Shown: positions 36,723 to 48,765, counted from the stretch's first letter. The stretch: DNA of 64,000 nucleotides from Spirabiliibacterium pneumoniae (GCF_014884995.1 NZ_JABMII010000004.1:186001-250000), one strand, 5' to 3'. The notes: generated by a model not told the origin, from the sequence alone. Translations and numbers: made by a program.

Positions 36723-37547
36723 TTAATAAATCGTCACCACCTTTGCCACCCCGCACGCTTTGGCTTGTTGTGCCAGTGCGTCAATCTCCTGCGTACTCGG
36801 GATGAACGACGTCAGTCCATCAGCGTCGCGCGCGCCCTTGGCATGCACGCGAATAATTTTTAGCAACACCTCGGGGTAGCGCTTTAATATGGCTCCAAGG
36901 TCTTGCACCAAGGCGTGTGCATCAAAAAAGCCGTTTATCGCCACCAACCGCACTTCTTCAATTTTGCCCATCGGCAACAAACGCGTGAGATTGTGCATAT
37001 TGCGCGCCAAATTATCAAGTTTGATGTGCGCTCGCACACCTGCCATTGGGTTTGACCGCACTTTGCCTGCACGATTTTGTCGATCAAAACACAGCTGCTG
37101 CAAGCCCAAACCATTGCCTTTAATGTCAAATAAAAATTTGTCTGTAAGTGCAACCAACTCACGCATTGCCTCAAAATCAAAAAAGCCTGACGTATCAAGG
37201 TAACATGTTAGCCCTAATTCATGCACCGCCTGAAATAACGGCACCAATTTACGATGATGAATGGTTGGCTCACCGCCTGAAAAGGTCACCCCACGAATAA
37301 ATGGCATGGCATTTTTCACTTCATCAAGTAAATACTGCAAACTCACCTCTCGCGCACTATCACTATGGCGGGCAATGGTTTCAGGATTATGGCAATAAAG
37401 GCAATTGAGCTTGCAGCCTTGCAAAAAAACACTTGTGCGATTACCTTGCCCTTCTACATTTGAAAACGGAATAATGCGGTGCAGCGGCAAATAAATCTCA
37501 TCAAGAGCCCTCCCTTGACCGCACTTTGCCTTTTCCTGCACTATCAC
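36723..37547 (-). CDS. yjjW: Radical SAM glycyl-radical activase, YjjW-like
   Basis: A 274-residue activating enzyme that would install the glycyl radical on YjjI using S-adenosylmethionine. The radical SAM cluster motif is CKLNCLYC (Cys45, Cys49, Cys52; CX3CX2C), followed by HNPET and SGGEP (90-94). E. coli YjjW carries a two-cluster ferredoxin-like insert right after this motif; here the chain runs straight on to VSLQYLLDEV with no extra Cys pairs, so the auxiliary clusters are missing. A GTG start overlaps the yjjI stop by 4 bp. The partnership is inferred from this coupling. Confidence 0.85.
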   Translation of the reverse strand: MIVQEKAKCGQGRALDEIYLPLHRIIPFSNVEGQGNRTSVFLQGCKLNCLYCHNPETIARHSDSAREVSLQYLLDEVKNAMPFIRGVTFSGGEPTIHHRKLVPLFQAVHELGLTCYLDTSGFFDFEAMRELVALTDKFLFDIKGNGLGLQQLCFDRQNRAGKVRSNPMAGVRAHIKLDNLARNMHNLTRLLPMGKIEEVRLVAINGFFDAHALVQDLGAILKRYPEVLLKIIRVHAKGARDADGLTSFIPSTQEIDALAQQAKACGVAKVVTIY

Positions 37548-39091
37548 GCTGCACTCACATCCTGCTCGTCGCGTAATTGACGATCAAATACATCTGCACA
37601 TTCGTCTGTGCCTGAGCCATACCACGTTGTGTCACGCAGCACCGCCTCGCCTTTTCTAAACCGTTCCACTTCACTTTTCTTCACCAAATAGCCCGTTACA
37701 CGGATTAAATCAGTATTTTTCAAATAGGTGGTGATGTAACGATAGTTCAGCGCAAAAGCACCATCAATAATATCGACTACCGCATCGAGGTGATCAACAT
37801 AAGTTTGGTCAAAGGCAAACAGATCGCCCGTGCCTGATGGGAAATATTGATGAAACGGTGCAGATTGTTTTAAATGCGCCAGCAATGTTGGCTCTTGCCC
37901 CACTTTAATACGGTGTGCAGGCGTATTAGCTTTGTCTTCTTCGTGGCAGCTTGCCCCCACTTGTGCATGCAGTAAATAATGGTTATTGGTGCGCTCAACA
38001 TAAAGCCCACGGTGCGCTTGGTTCACTTCATCAAGTTTTTGCATAATTTGAGTGGCAATTTCATCACCGCGCGTACTTTGCCCAAAGGTTTCATTGAGTC
38101 CCTCTTTGGCTAACAAATGATTGGTGGCGTCCGCTAACCCCACAATGGCGATCATGCTAGTGAAGTTTTCCCGCGCGATAAAGCCTTCTTTCGCCAAAAA
38201 CGAGGTGTTGAAAAAGTTTGCTTCTTCCACCAAAAAGCGGTGGCGTTTGTCCATAGTAGACAGTGCCATTTTCGCTACCCTAGGGAGCAGATCGTTGACC
38301 ATCTGATCGACACTTTCGCATGCACGAGCGATGGTACCCAAACGCAGGCGGGTTAAGGTATATGCCCCACCACACTCTGGCAGCGCATTATAACAACTGG
38401 CAATGCCATACTGCTCACCCAGATCGTCAATATAATACGCATCATTGGCAAACGACGGTTTAGACACAAGCAAACAGGCTTTCGCTGCCAATTCGGCAAA
38501 TTCACGACTGGTTTTCGTTTTGTCATAGCGAATGGACATATTCGGCGTGGTGTTTTCAAGCTCAATCACCGCTTGCAAGATCAAACGCCCCGCACGGGTA
38601 TCGTATGGTCCGATATTCGCGTGGCAAAAAGAATCAGGAATGGTTTTATCAATATGATTTAAAAAGCGTTTAATTTTGATGAAATCCGTTTTTTCATCAG
38701 TAACGAATGGATCGAGCAACACATCTAAGCGCCCGATGTAAACAGGATAGGTGGTAATCGACGGCACATTCGCATATAAAATCAGCAAGCCATCAAGCAC
38801 GTCATCGAGCGTTTGCGGCACTGGCAATTCTAAAAATTCACAGCCTTTTTTAATGTACACCGAATAATCTGGCAAAATATAACGCGGACGGTAAATGGCA
38901 TAGCCCTCATTGAGATCACAAATCATCTGATTTTCAATGTGTTGCCACTCTTCATCGGTGTATCCCAACAACTCACGAGGATCGAATAAACGTTCAGCAA
39001 TATTGCCTAAACACATCAACTTTTGCTGTGTTGTCAAATTCTCCGCTTTCACTGTGTCTAAAATATCTTGTAATGTTGCCAGCATGTCCAC
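37544..39091 (-). CDS. yjjI: Glycyl radical enzyme family protein YjjI
   Basis: A 515-residue protein of the YjjI (DUF3029) family. The C-terminal LIRVTGYLVKK resembles the glycyl radical loop of pyruvate formate-lyase, with Gly467 as the candidate radical site. CYNALPECGGAYTLTRL holds Cys residues that could serve as the thiyl site. Its substrate is unknown. In E. coli the pair also lies beside the deo genes, so a link to anaerobic nucleoside or deoxyribose use is reasonable inference. No uptake core is in this gene. The start is at ATG 39091. Confidence 0.88.
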   Translation of the reverse strand: MDMLATLQDILDTVKAENLTTQQKLMCLGNIAERLFDPRELLGYTDEEWQHIENQMICDLNEGYAIYRPRYILPDYSVYIKKGCEFLELPVPQTLDDVLDGLLILYANVPSITTYPVYIGRLDVLLDPFVTDEKTDFIKIKRFLNHIDKTIPDSFCHANIGPYDTRAGRLILQAVIELENTTPNMSIRYDKTKTSREFAELAAKACLLVSKPSFANDAYYIDDLGEQYGIASCYNALPECGGAYTLTRLRLGTIARACESVDQMVNDLLPRVAKMALSTMDKRHRFLVEEANFFNTSFLAKEGFIARENFTSMIAIVGLADATNHLLAKEGLNETFGQSTRGDEIATQIMQKLDEVNQAHRGLYVERTNNHYLLHAQVGASCHEEDKANTPAHRIKVGQEPTLLAHLKQSAPFHQYFPSGTGDLFAFDQTYVDHLDAVVDIIDGAFALNYRYITTYLKNTDLIRVTGYLVKKSEVERFRKGEAVLRDTTWYGSGTDECADVFDRQLRDEQDVSAA

Positions 39092-39181
39092 CCCCTGAAA
39101 AAATCTGATCAGTGAATTTTATCGAAAAGGAAAATCGCGAACAATCAGATTTTCGCAAACAAGCACACCAATGTTGAAATT

Positions 39182-39197
39182 TGAGAGCTTTCTCACA
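39182..39197. promoter_or_regulatory. Candidate CRP site between yjjI and his operon
   Basis: TGAGA-GCTTTC-TCACA matches the CRP consensus TGTGA-N6-TCACA with one mismatch. It lies about 100 bp before the yjjI start on the minus strand and about 70 bp before the his -35 on the plus strand. Control of yjjI is more likely. Confidence 0.45.
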
Positions 39198-39266
39198 TTT
39201 TTGGTGCGGAAAAGTAAAAGTGCGGTTTAATTATTTTTAAGCCATAAAAAATAATGCAAACAATGC

Positions 39267-39295
39267 TTGCATAAGCGTGCAAATTTCAGTATGTT
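39267..39295 (+). promoter_or_regulatory. Promoter of the his operon
   Basis: TTGCAT (39267-39272), a 17-bp spacer and TATGTT (39290-39295) lie 25 bp before the leader peptide start. Position and spacing make this the likely his promoter. Confidence 0.7.
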
Positions 39296-39320
39296 ATTGC
39301 CATTACACAGGAGCTATTAC

Positions 39321-39368
39321 ATGAATTTTGTTCGTACCACTCATCATCACCATCATTTCCCTGATTAG
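39321..39368 (+). CDS. hisL: his operon leader peptide
   Basis: A 15-codon peptide, MNFVRTTHHHHHFPD, with five consecutive His codons and an AGGAG ribosome site 8 nt before the ATG. Ribosome stalling at the His codons when charged tRNA-His is scarce would favour the antiterminator. It is too short for ordinary gene callers. E. coli hisL has seven His codons; this version is shorter but ends in the same PD. Confidence 0.93.
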   Translation: MNFVRTTHHHHHFPD

Positions 39369-39431
39369 TCTTTCAGGCGCTTGGTGTTGCTTGGAAGATA
39401 ACTTCCGAGTGATGTACGACACAGTCAAACT

Positions 39432-39466
39432 AACCCCTCGGAAGGCCTTTCGAGGGGTTTATTTTT
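39432..39466 (+). terminator. his attenuator terminator
   Basis: AACCCCTCG (39432-39440) pairs perfectly with CGAGGGGTT (39451-39459), followed by TATTTTT. The interval 39375-39425 holds segments (GGCGCTTGG, GGAAGATAACTTCC) for the pause and antiterminator structures. It lies between hisL and hisG, as attenuation requires. Confidence 0.9.
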
Positions 39467-39502
39467 GCCAATTTTCAATGAAAAGAAAAAGGATATAACA
39501 CT

Positions 39503-40402
39503 ATGTCAGAAAAAAAACGCTTACGCATTGCTATGCAAAAATCAGGTCGCTTGAGTCGCGATTCCCAAGAATTATTAAAACGCTGTGGGGTAAAAATCAA
39601 TCTCAACGAGCAGCGCCTGATTGCTTATGCGGAAAATATGCCTATCGACATCTTGCGCGTGCGCGATGATGATATTCCTGGCCTTGTATTTGATGGCGTG
39701 GTAGATCTTGGGATTATCGGCGAAAATGTGCTGGAAGAAGAAGAGCTTACCCGCTTAAGCGCAGGTGAAGATGTGAAATATCAAATGCTGCGGCGCTTGG
39801 ATTTTGGTGGCTGTCGCTTGTCGCTCGCTGTACCACAAGATGCTCAATACAATGGCGCGCAATCGCTGAATAATATGCGCATTGCCACCTCTTACCCACA
39901 ACTGCTCAAGCGCTTTATGGCAGAGCAAAATATTTCATTTAAAAGCTGCTTGCTTAATGGCTCAGTGGAAGTGGCGCCACGCGCGGGCCTTGCTGACGCT
40001 ATTTGTGATTTAGTTTCCACTGGCGCAACCCTCGAGGCCAACGGATTACGCGAGGTAGAAGTAATTTACCGCTCCAAAGCGTGTCTCATTCAACGCGACG
40101 GCGAATTAGAACCTGAAAAACAGGCGCTGATTGATAAACTCTTGACTCGTATGCAAGGCGTGATTCAAGCGCGTGAATCCAAATACATTATGCTGCACGC
40201 ACCAAAAGCACGCTTAGAAGAGGTGGTGGCACTGCTGCCTGGGGTGGAAAACCCAACTATTATCCCCCTTGCCCACGATGAAGAACGCGTTGCGTTGCAT
40301 ATGGTCAGCCAAGAAACCTTATTCTGGGAAACCATGGAACAATTAAAGAAAATTGGCGCAAGCTCAATCCTTGTGTTACCAATTGAAAAAATGATGGAGT
40401 AA
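39503..40402 (+). CDS. hisG: ATP phosphoribosyltransferase HisG
   Basis: First enzyme of histidine synthesis, joining ATP and PRPP, feedback-inhibited by histidine. Long-form HisG of 299 residues with the catalytic domain ([35 protein letters not shown]) and the C-terminal regulatory ACT-like domain (to residue 299). AAAAGGA precedes the ATG. It is the first structural gene after the attenuator. Confidence 0.97.
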   Translation: MSEKKRLRIAMQKSGRLSRDSQELLKRCGVKINLNEQRLIAYAENMPIDILRVRDDDIPGLVFDGVVDLGIIGENVLEEEELTRLSAGEDVKYQMLRRLDFGGCRLSLAVPQDAQYNGAQSLNNMRIATSYPQLLKRFMAEQNISFKSCLLNGSVEVAPRAGLADAICDLVSTGATLEANGLREVEVIYRSKACLIQRDGELEPEKQALIDKLLTRMQGVIQARESKYIMLHAPKARLEEVVALLPGVENPTIIPLAHDEERVALHMVSQETLFWETMEQLKKIGASSILVLPIEKMME

Positions 40403-40405
40403 AAC

Positions 40406-41689
40406 ATGCAAGTATTAAAATGGAATGAGCTGACTAAAAATGAACAGCAACAAGCACTTGTTCGTCCAGCCCTATCAGCGTCAAATAATATTCAAAGTGC
40501 GGTCAGCACCATTATGTCGCTGGTGCGCGAGCAAGGCGACAAAGCACTCATTTCACTGACAGAAAAATTCGACAAAGAGCTGATTGACTCCGTTGTGGTC
40601 AACCAAGCACAAATCGACGCTGCCTGCGAACGCGTGGATGTGGAACTGAAAGCGGCGATCCAAAATGCCTATGATAATATTCGCACCTTCCACCAAGCAC
40701 AAACCACGCCTGCTGTGGATATAGAAACGCAAGCTGGCGTGCGTTGTCAGGTGCTCACCCGCCCAATCAACCGCGTGGGGCTGTATATTCCAGGCGGCAG
40801 CGCACCGCTCTTTTCAACGGTGTTGATGCTGGCAATCCCAGCCAAAATTGCAGGCTGTCACAAAATTGTACTTTGCTCTCCTCCACCGATTGCCGATGAA
40901 ATCCTCTATTGCGCCAAACTGTGCGGCATTGAAACCGTCTACTCTGTCGGCGGTGCACAAGCGATTGTCGCGATGGCCTTTGGCACTGAAAGTGTTGCTA
41001 AGGTGGATAAAATCTTCGGCCCAGGCAATGCTTATGTCACCGAAGCCAAGCGCCAAGTAAGCCAAATGCCAGGTGGTGCGGCCATTGATATGCAAGCAGG
41101 CCCCTCAGAAGTGTTAGTTATCGCCGATGAAATGGCCGATCCTGATTTTGTCGCCTCTGATCTCCTCTCGCAGGCCGAGCACGGCGCGGATTCGCAAGTG
41201 ATGCTTATCACCCCAAGTGAAAGTTTAGCCCTTGAGGTGGATTTAGCGCTGGAAAGCCAGCTCTCGAAACTACCCCGTGCAGAAACAGCACGCAAAGCGC
41301 TTGAACACAGCCGCACCATTATCGCAAGCGATCTCGCTCAATGCGTTGACATCAGCAACACTTACGCACCTGAACACTTGATTGTGCAAATTCAAAACGC
41401 GCGCAGCCTGTTGCCATTGCTGGATAACGCAGGTTCCATTTTTCTCGGCGCCTATTCGCCTGAAAGCATGGGGGATTACGCCAGCGGCACCAACCACGTG
41501 CTGCCAACTTATGGCTATTCACGCACCAGCTCAAGCCTAGGCTTGGCGGATTTTTCCAAACGTATGACCGTGCAAGAACTTTCCCCACAAGGGTTTAAAG
41601 ATCTCGCCAAAACGGTTGAACTGATGGCCAGCGCCGAACAACTCGATGCGCACAAAAATGCCGTCAGCATCCGATTAAAAACGCTCTAA
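40406..41689 (+). CDS. hisD: Histidinol dehydrogenase HisD
   Basis: Zinc and NAD enzyme that catalyses the last two oxidations of the pathway. The signature [27 protein letters not shown] and the zinc-site YAPEHL are present. The 427 residues are slightly below the E. coli 434. It starts 3 bp after hisG. A strong hairpin follows before hisC. Confidence 0.97.
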   Translation: MQVLKWNELTKNEQQQALVRPALSASNNIQSAVSTIMSLVREQGDKALISLTEKFDKELIDSVVVNQAQIDAACERVDVELKAAIQNAYDNIRTFHQAQTTPAVDIETQAGVRCQVLTRPINRVGLYIPGGSAPLFSTVLMLAIPAKIAGCHKIVLCSPPPIADEILYCAKLCGIETVYSVGGAQAIVAMAFGTESVAKVDKIFGPGNAYVTEAKRQVSQMPGGAAIDMQAGPSEVLVIADEMADPDFVASDLLSQAEHGADSQVMLITPSESLALEVDLALESQLSKLPRAETARKALEHSRTIIASDLAQCVDISNTYAPEHLIVQIQNARSLLPLLDNAGSIFLGAYSPESMGDYASGTNHVLPTYGYSRTSSSLGLADFSKRMTVQELSPQGFKDLAKTVELMASAEQLDAHKNAVSIRLKTL

Positions 41690-41714
41690 GGGTAAGTGAA
41701 GTAGAACGAGAAGC

Positions 41715-41739
41715 AGCTGTTGCAAAAAATGCAACAGCT
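41715..41739 (+). other. Intercistronic hairpin between hisD and hisC
   Basis: AGCTGTTGCA (41715-41724) and TGCAACAGCT (41730-41739) form a perfect 10-bp stem with an AAAAA loop in the 97-bp hisD-hisC gap. A run of A rather than T follows, so it is more likely an mRNA processing or stabilising element than a terminator. Confidence 0.6.
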
Positions 41740-41786
41740 CAAAAAACGTGCAATAGAACCGTTAATAGTATTTAAGAGAGAACACC

Positions 41787-42851
41787 ATGACAATCACAGC
41801 ATTATCACGCAAAAACATTCAAGCGCTGACACCGTATCAATCTGCACGGCGTTTGGGTGGCAGTGGCGATATTTGGCTTAACGCGAATGAATATCACAGC
41901 TCGCCCGACATTGCGCTGCAAAACCGTACTTTTCACCGCTACCCTGAGGCGCAGCCGCAAACGTTGGTTTCGCGCTATGCCCAATACGCCGGCCTTGATG
42001 ACAGCAATGTGCTGGTTAGCCGCGGTGGCGATGAAGCCATTGAGCTGATTATCCGCGCGTTTTGCGAGCCTGGCCAAGATGCCGTACTCTACTGCCCGCC
42101 AACTTACGGTATGTATGCGGTGAGCAGTGAAACCTGCGGCGTGGCGCTCAAAGCCGTACCGCTGCGTGAGGATTTTCAGCTGGATTTGAGCGAAATCAAA
42201 CGCAATCTCAACAGTGTGAAAGTGGTGTTTGTCTGCTCACCGAATAACCCGACGGGCACGCTAATTAACCGTGACGACCTGACCGCACTTTTGGATATGA
42301 CCGCCGAGCGCGCCCTTGTGGTGGTGGATGAGGCCTACATTGAATTTTGCCCGCAGCACAGTGTGACCGCACTTTTAGCGCGCTACCCGCACTTAGCGAT
42401 TATCCGCACACTGTCTAAAGCCTTTGCCTTGGCAGGATTGCGTTGTGGTTTCACGCTCGCCAATGCCGAACTGATTGGCGTGTTACAAAAAGTGATCGCC
42501 CCTTACCCGATCCCGGTGCCAGTGAGCGACATTGCCGAGCAAGCCTTGAGTGAAGAGGGCTTAAACGCCATGCGTGTGCGGGTGCAAGAGGTGTTGGATA
42601 ACCGCACTTGGGTGATCAACGCCTTGCAACAATGCCCGATTATCGAGCACGTTTTTGACAGCGCCACCAACTATGTGCTCTTTCGCGCCAAAGACGGCCA
42701 AGCCCTGTTTAAATACCTGTGGGACAACGGCATTATCCTGCGCAACCAACACAGCCAATTAATGCTGCAAAACTGCATCCGCATGACCATTGGCACCCAA
42801 GACGAAAACGAACGCACACTCGCTGCAATTAACGCATTTGCACAACGCTAA
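41787..42851 (+). CDS. hisC: Histidinol-phosphate aminotransferase HisC
   Basis: PLP fold-type I aminotransferase converting imidazole acetol phosphate to histidinol phosphate. Seen: [39 protein letters not shown] and the PLP Lys in [15 protein letters not shown]. The 354 residues match E. coli HisC. It has three uptake cores, two of them only 85 bp apart. It ends 9 bp before hisB. Confidence 0.97.
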   Translation: MTITALSRKNIQALTPYQSARRLGGSGDIWLNANEYHSSPDIALQNRTFHRYPEAQPQTLVSRYAQYAGLDDSNVLVSRGGDEAIELIIRAFCEPGQDAVLYCPPTYGMYAVSSETCGVALKAVPLREDFQLDLSEIKRNLNSVKVVFVCSPNNPTGTLINRDDLTALLDMTAERALVVVDEAYIEFCPQHSVTALLARYPHLAIIRTLSKAFALAGLRCGFTLANAELIGVLQKVIAPYPIPVPVSDIAEQALSEEGLNAMRVRVQEVLDNRTWVINALQQCPIIEHVFDSATNYVLFRAKDGQALFKYLWDNGIILRNQHSQLMLQNCIRMTIGTQDENERTLAAINAFAQR

Positions 42852-42860
42852 GGACTGATT

Positions 42861-43955
42861 ATGACACAACAAAATATCCTGTTTATCGACCGCGACGGCA
42901 CGCTAATTGACGAGCCAAAAACTGACTTTCAAATCGACAGCCTCGAGAAGTTAAAGCTCGAGCCGAACGTGATTCCCGCTTTGTTGAAACTCAAAGATAA
43001 TGGCTACCGTTTTGTGATGGTCAGCAACCAAGACGGCCTAGGCACCGAGTCCTTCCCGCAGGCGGATTTTGACGCGCCCCACAACGCCATGCTGGAGATT
43101 TTCCGCTCCCAAGGCATTACCTTTGATGACATCGTGATCTGCCCACACAAGCCCGAAGACAACTGCGACTGCCGCAAGCCGAAAACCAAATTATTGAAAA
43201 AGTACATCAGCAAAAAACTATTTGACCCTGCCCACAGTTTTGTGATTGGCGATCGTGAAACCGATTTGCAATTGGCGGAGAATTTAGGCATTACAGGCTT
43301 ACAATATCACCCTGAAAAATTACCGTGGGAGCTGATCGCAGAAAAGATCCTCGCCGAGAAAAAAGTGTATAAAGATCACGCACCACGCCACGCTAGCGTA
43401 ACACGCACCACCAAAGAAACCGACATTCACGTGGAAGTATGGCTGGATGAAACAGGCGTGAACAACATCGCAACGGGCTTAGGCTTTTTCGACCATATGC
43501 TCGACCAAATCGCCACCCACGGCGGCTTTAGAATGAATGTGAAAGTCAACGGCGACTTGCATATTGACGATCACCACACCATTGAAGACACCGCACTGGC
43601 TCTCGGCGAGGCGCTTAAACAAGCCCTTGGCGACAAACGTGGCATCGCCCGCTTTGGCTTTGTGCTACCGATGGACGAATGCGAAGCACAATGCTCATTG
43701 GACTTATCGGGGCGCCCATACCTGAAATTTAAAGCTAAATTCACCCGTGACAAAGTCGGCGATTTCAGCACCGAAATGGTGGAGCACTTTTTCATGTCGC
43801 TCACCTACGCGCTCGCCTGCACCTTGCATTTGAAAGTCAAAGGCAAAAACGCCCACCACCAAGTGGAAGCCCTCTTCAAATGCTTCGGCCGCACCCTGCG
43901 CCAAGCCTTTAAAGTCGAAAGCGACGTGCTACCCAGCTCGAAAGGGGTGTTGTAA
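42861..43955 (+). CDS. hisB: Bifunctional histidinol-phosphatase/imidazoleglycerol-phosphate dehydratase HisB
   Basis: Fusion of an N-terminal HAD phosphatase (DRDGTLI with Asp10 and Asp12; Cys-rich zinc loop [15 protein letters not shown]; about 1-165) and a C-terminal dehydratase ([34 protein letters not shown]; about 170-364). It performs the sixth and eighth steps. The fusion is typical of enteric bacteria and Pasteurellaceae. Confidence 0.97.
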   Translation: MTQQNILFIDRDGTLIDEPKTDFQIDSLEKLKLEPNVIPALLKLKDNGYRFVMVSNQDGLGTESFPQADFDAPHNAMLEIFRSQGITFDDIVICPHKPEDNCDCRKPKTKLLKKYISKKLFDPAHSFVIGDRETDLQLAENLGITGLQYHPEKLPWELIAEKILAEKKVYKDHAPRHASVTRTTKETDIHVEVWLDETGVNNIATGLGFFDHMLDQIATHGGFRMNVKVNGDLHIDDHHTIEDTALALGEALKQALGDKRGIARFGFVLPMDECEAQCSLDLSGRPYLKFKAKFTRDKVGDFSTEMVEHFFMSLTYALACTLHLKVKGKNAHHQVEALFKCFGRTLRQAFKVESDVLPSSKGVL

Positions 43956-43959
43956 TGGC

Positions 43960-43982
43960 AAAGTGCGGTGCGACCGCACTTT
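43960..43982 (+). terminator. Paired uptake signals between hisB and the GIY-YIG gene
   Basis: AAAGTGCGGT (43960-43969) and ACCGCACTTT (43973-43982) form a 10-bp stem with a GCG loop, 5 bp after hisB. The T-run is only three long, so termination is likely partial. If active it would lower expression of the second half of the his operon. Confidence 0.55.
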
Positions 43983-43997
43983 AATGAGGTAAAAATA

Positions 43998-44852
43998 ATG
44001 GATAAAAATTACCCACGAACAATCCAAATTTTTCTTCCAAGCGGTGATCCGACAAGTATTCGCATCGCTGAACAGACAACATCTATCATGCGTGTCATTG
44101 AAGTGCCGCGGCGTGATTTGCCTGCCTTTTTAGCCATGGAAGATGCCAAGCAAGTGGCGCTTTATTTTTTAATTGCGGGTGAAAATAAAGAGCGTGTCTA
44201 TATTGGGCAATCAAATGATATTGGCGCACGATTATTGCGCCATCATCAAGATCCTAGAACAGAATATGAAGACTGGGAGCGTGCGCTGGTGTTGGTTTCA
44301 CTAACACGGAATTTAACCCAAACCCATGTGCTTTATCTTGAGGCACTATCGCTCGAAAAAGCCAAATCATGCGAACGTTATCAAGTTGTTAATGCAAATA
44401 ATGGTCAAAAAACACATATTACTGCGCCCATGAAAGCAGACTGTGATCAAATCCATGATATCACCGCACTTTTACTTGCTACGCTAGGTTACCCAATTTT
44501 TGAACCGCTACTCACTGAACATAATGAACAGCAAACGATCTTTTGCTGTACTCGTGGTGGCGTAGATGCACAGGGCATTTACACCAATGATGGTATGGTC
44601 GTATTAAAGGGATCAAGTATGCCCTATGCAGTCAAACGCAAAATGGATATCAAATCCGTTGAAAAACGGGATCATTTTTTACTTAAAGGTATTCTTAGGC
44701 GTGAAGGTGATCGCTGTATTTTTCAGCAAAATTATCTCTTCCAAACCCCTAGCGGTGCATCAAGTTTTCTACTTTTAGGCTCATCTAACGGCTGGGTAGA
44801 TTGGAAAACAAAACAAGGTATAACATTAAGTCAACATCAAGGGCGAGAATAG
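43998..44852 (+). CDS. GIY-YIG nuclease-fold protein with DUF4357
   Basis: A 284-residue protein. VALYFLI (53-59) and VYIG (67-70) are the two halves of a GIY-YIG signature, followed by QSNDIGARLLRHH with the conserved Arg78. The C-terminal part (GVDAQGIYTNDGMVVLKGSS onward) looks like DUF4357, often joined to this nuclease type. The ATG at 43998 follows GAGGT. It has no known role in histidine synthesis and sits between hisB and hisH, after a paired uptake hairpin, so it is probably an insertion. Its codon use looks more AT-rich than its neighbours. Function is unknown; DNA repair or defence are possible. Confidence 0.78.
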   Translation: MDKNYPRTIQIFLPSGDPTSIRIAEQTTSIMRVIEVPRRDLPAFLAMEDAKQVALYFLIAGENKERVYIGQSNDIGARLLRHHQDPRTEYEDWERALVLVSLTRNLTQTHVLYLEALSLEKAKSCERYQVVNANNGQKTHITAPMKADCDQIHDITALLLATLGYPIFEPLLTEHNEQQTIFCCTRGGVDAQGIYTNDGMVVLKGSSMPYAVKRKMDIKSVEKRDHFLLKGILRREGDRCIFQQNYLFQTPSGASSFLLLGSSNGWVDWKTKQGITLSQHQGRE

Positions 44853-44868
44853 TTTAATAAGGAATATT

Positions 44869-45458
44869 ATGAAACTCACCATCATCGACACAGGTTGTGC
44901 GAACCTGTCTTCTGTTAAATTTGCGTTTGATCGCCTAGGGATTGCCGCTGAGATTAGCCGTGATTTAAATGCGATCCGTTCAGCGGATAAATTGTTATTG
45001 CCCGGCGTGGGCACGGCGAATGCGGCGATGGCGAACTTGCGCGATCGCGATTTGATTGACACCATCCAAGCCCTCACCCAACCTGTTTTGGGCATTTGTC
45101 TTGGCATGCAGCTGATGACGGATTTCTCCACCGAGGGCAATGTGGCGGCGCTCGGCGTGATTGGTGGGCAAACTGAAAAGCTGCTTGACTGCGCGCTGCC
45201 ACTGCCACACATGGGCTGGAACAAAGTGCGGTTTGAAGACGCCCACCCGCTGTTTGACGGGATTGCGCAAGACAGCTACTTCTATTTTGTCCACAGCTTT
45301 GGCGTGCGCCCAAACGAGCACACCATCGCCACCTGTGACTATGGCGAGCCATTCTCGGCTGCCATCGCGCGCGGCAATTTCTACGGCGTGCAGTTCCACC
45401 CCGAACGCTCCGGCAAAGCCGGCGCGCAACTGCTGCGCAATTTTGTGGAGAAAGTATA

Positions 45459-45459
<1 letters not shown>
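44869..45459 (+). CDS. hisH: Imidazole glycerol phosphate synthase glutaminase subunit HisH
   Basis: Class I glutamine amidotransferase supplying ammonia to HisF. The nucleophile Cys is in LGICLGMQLM and the His/Glu pair in QFHPERSG. The 196 residues are normal. Its stop overlaps the start of the thioredoxin-like gene by one base (TAATG). Divorced from hisB by the GIY-YIG gene. Confidence 0.96.
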
Positions 45460-47496
<2,037 letters not shown>

Positions 47497-47509
47497 CAGG
47501 AAGGACAAT

Positions 47510-48124
47510 ATGACAACACTGCCTGAAATCAATTGGCAAAAAGTAGACGGGCTGTTGCCCGTGATTGTGCAAAGTGCACTCACCAGTGAGGTGCTGATGC
47601 TTGGCTACATGAACCGCGAGGCGTTGGAAAAAACGTTGGCAGAGAAAAAAGTGACCTTTTTCTCACGCACCAAACAGCGGTTGTGGACCAAAGGCGAAAC
47701 CTCAGGGCATTTTTTAAACGTGGTGGATATGAGCGTGGATTGCGACAACGATACGCTGTTGATCATTGCTGATCCGATTGGGGAAACCTGCCACACGGGG
47801 GCTGAAAGTTGTTTTCACCAATTTGGGCAAAGTGATGCGCTCAATTGGGTGTTTTTCGCCAAGCTCGAACGGCTTTTAGGCGAGCGCAAGCATGCCGATC
47901 CACAAAGCTCCTACACCGCACAACTCTACGCCCGCGGCACCAAACGCATTGCGCAAAAAGTGGGCGAGGAAGGGGTGGAAACCGCACTGGCTGCCACCGT
48001 GAAAGACCGTGAAGAAACCATCTGCGAAGCGGCGGATTTGGCCTATCACTTAACTGTGTTGCTGCAAGATGCCAACTTAAGCTGGGCAGATGTGATTGGC
48101 AAGTTGAAAGAACGGCATAAATAA
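47510..48124 (+). CDS. hisI: Bifunctional phosphoribosyl-AMP cyclohydrolase/phosphoribosyl-ATP pyrophosphatase HisIE
   Basis: Performs the second and third steps. The N-terminal cyclohydrolase (to about 110) has the zinc site DCDNDTLLI and ETCHTG; the C-terminal pyrophosphatase has [13 protein letters not shown] and EAADLAYHL. 204 residues, normal. It ends the operon before a strong terminator. Confidence 0.96.
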   Translation: MTTLPEINWQKVDGLLPVIVQSALTSEVLMLGYMNREALEKTLAEKKVTFFSRTKQRLWTKGETSGHFLNVVDMSVDCDNDTLLIIADPIGETCHTGAESCFHQFGQSDALNWVFFAKLERLLGERKHADPQSSYTAQLYARGTKRIAQKVGEEGVETALAATVKDREETICEAADLAYHLTVLLQDANLSWADVIGKLKERHK

Positions 48125-48131
48125 TGCCCAC

Positions 48132-48167
48132 AAAAAACCGCACTTTGATGATTAAAGTGCGGTTTTT
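48132..48167. terminator. Paired uptake signals as his operon terminator
   Basis: AAAAAACCGCACTTT (48132-48146) pairs with the complementary arm at 48154-48167 around a 7-nt loop, with a T-run on the plus strand and A-run opposite. It also lies at the end of the convergent yagU gene. Confidence 0.85.
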
Positions 48168-48171
48168 ACGA

Positions 48172-48690
48172 TTAATTAACTTGGCTGCCCACGATGCGGC
48201 CGCGCAGGTAGTAGCGCACCATTTCGATCACGATGATCCAAATCGGGGTGCCGATGAGCTCTGAAATCAAGCTGTCGGCTGGCCACTGCCAAATCGGTGC
48301 AGTGAGGCCCAAAATTGGCAGCACAATGGTGTGAAAGCCAAGCACCGCGACCACCAGCCCAAACACCACGCCGCAGGCCATTTTCACTTTGGGGTACACC
48401 TCCACTAAACAGCAATAGAGAATCGCGATGGCGATGGAAAAGAGGTAATGAATGCCGTTGCCGCCCCAGTTGACGACTTGCTCTGAGAAGGTGTAGACCA
48501 TGGAATCAGGCGAGAGGCCGAGGTCATTGATGATGCCAATTGGTGGTGGCACAGCGCCAGGTGGGCGCGGTGGCAAGATGTCTTCACAGCCAGATTTCAC
48601 CATGGCAGAGAGGATCCCGCCGATGATGCCAGCCAATGTTGCTACACCATAATGGCGTGCGGAATAGGGTGTTGTACGTAGCCCTAGCAT
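48172..48690 (-). CDS. yagU: YagU-family inner-membrane protein (DUF1440)
   Basis: A 172-residue protein with about four hydrophobic segments. VYTFSEQVVNWGGNGIHYLFSIAIAILYC, EVYPKVK and FPLMG-like segments match the YagU/DUF1440 family, as recalled. E. coli YagU has been linked to acid tolerance, but the function is not settled. It is shorter than the E. coli protein (204). Single gene, between the his terminator and the glycosyltransferase remnant. Confidence 0.8.
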   Translation of the reverse strand: MLGLRTTPYSARHYGVATLAGIIGGILSAMVKSGCEDILPPRPPGAVPPPIGIINDLGLSPDSMVYTFSEQVVNWGGNGIHYLFSIAIAILYCCLVEVYPKVKMACGVVFGLVVAVLGFHTIVLPILGLTAPIWQWPADSLISELIGTPIWIIVIEMVRYYLRGRIVGSQVN

Positions 48691-48765
48691 AGTTCCCCCT
48701 TAAGGATAGTTATTATTTTCGGCTCTCACACTACACCCATCTGTTTAAAAAAACAACAAAATAAT

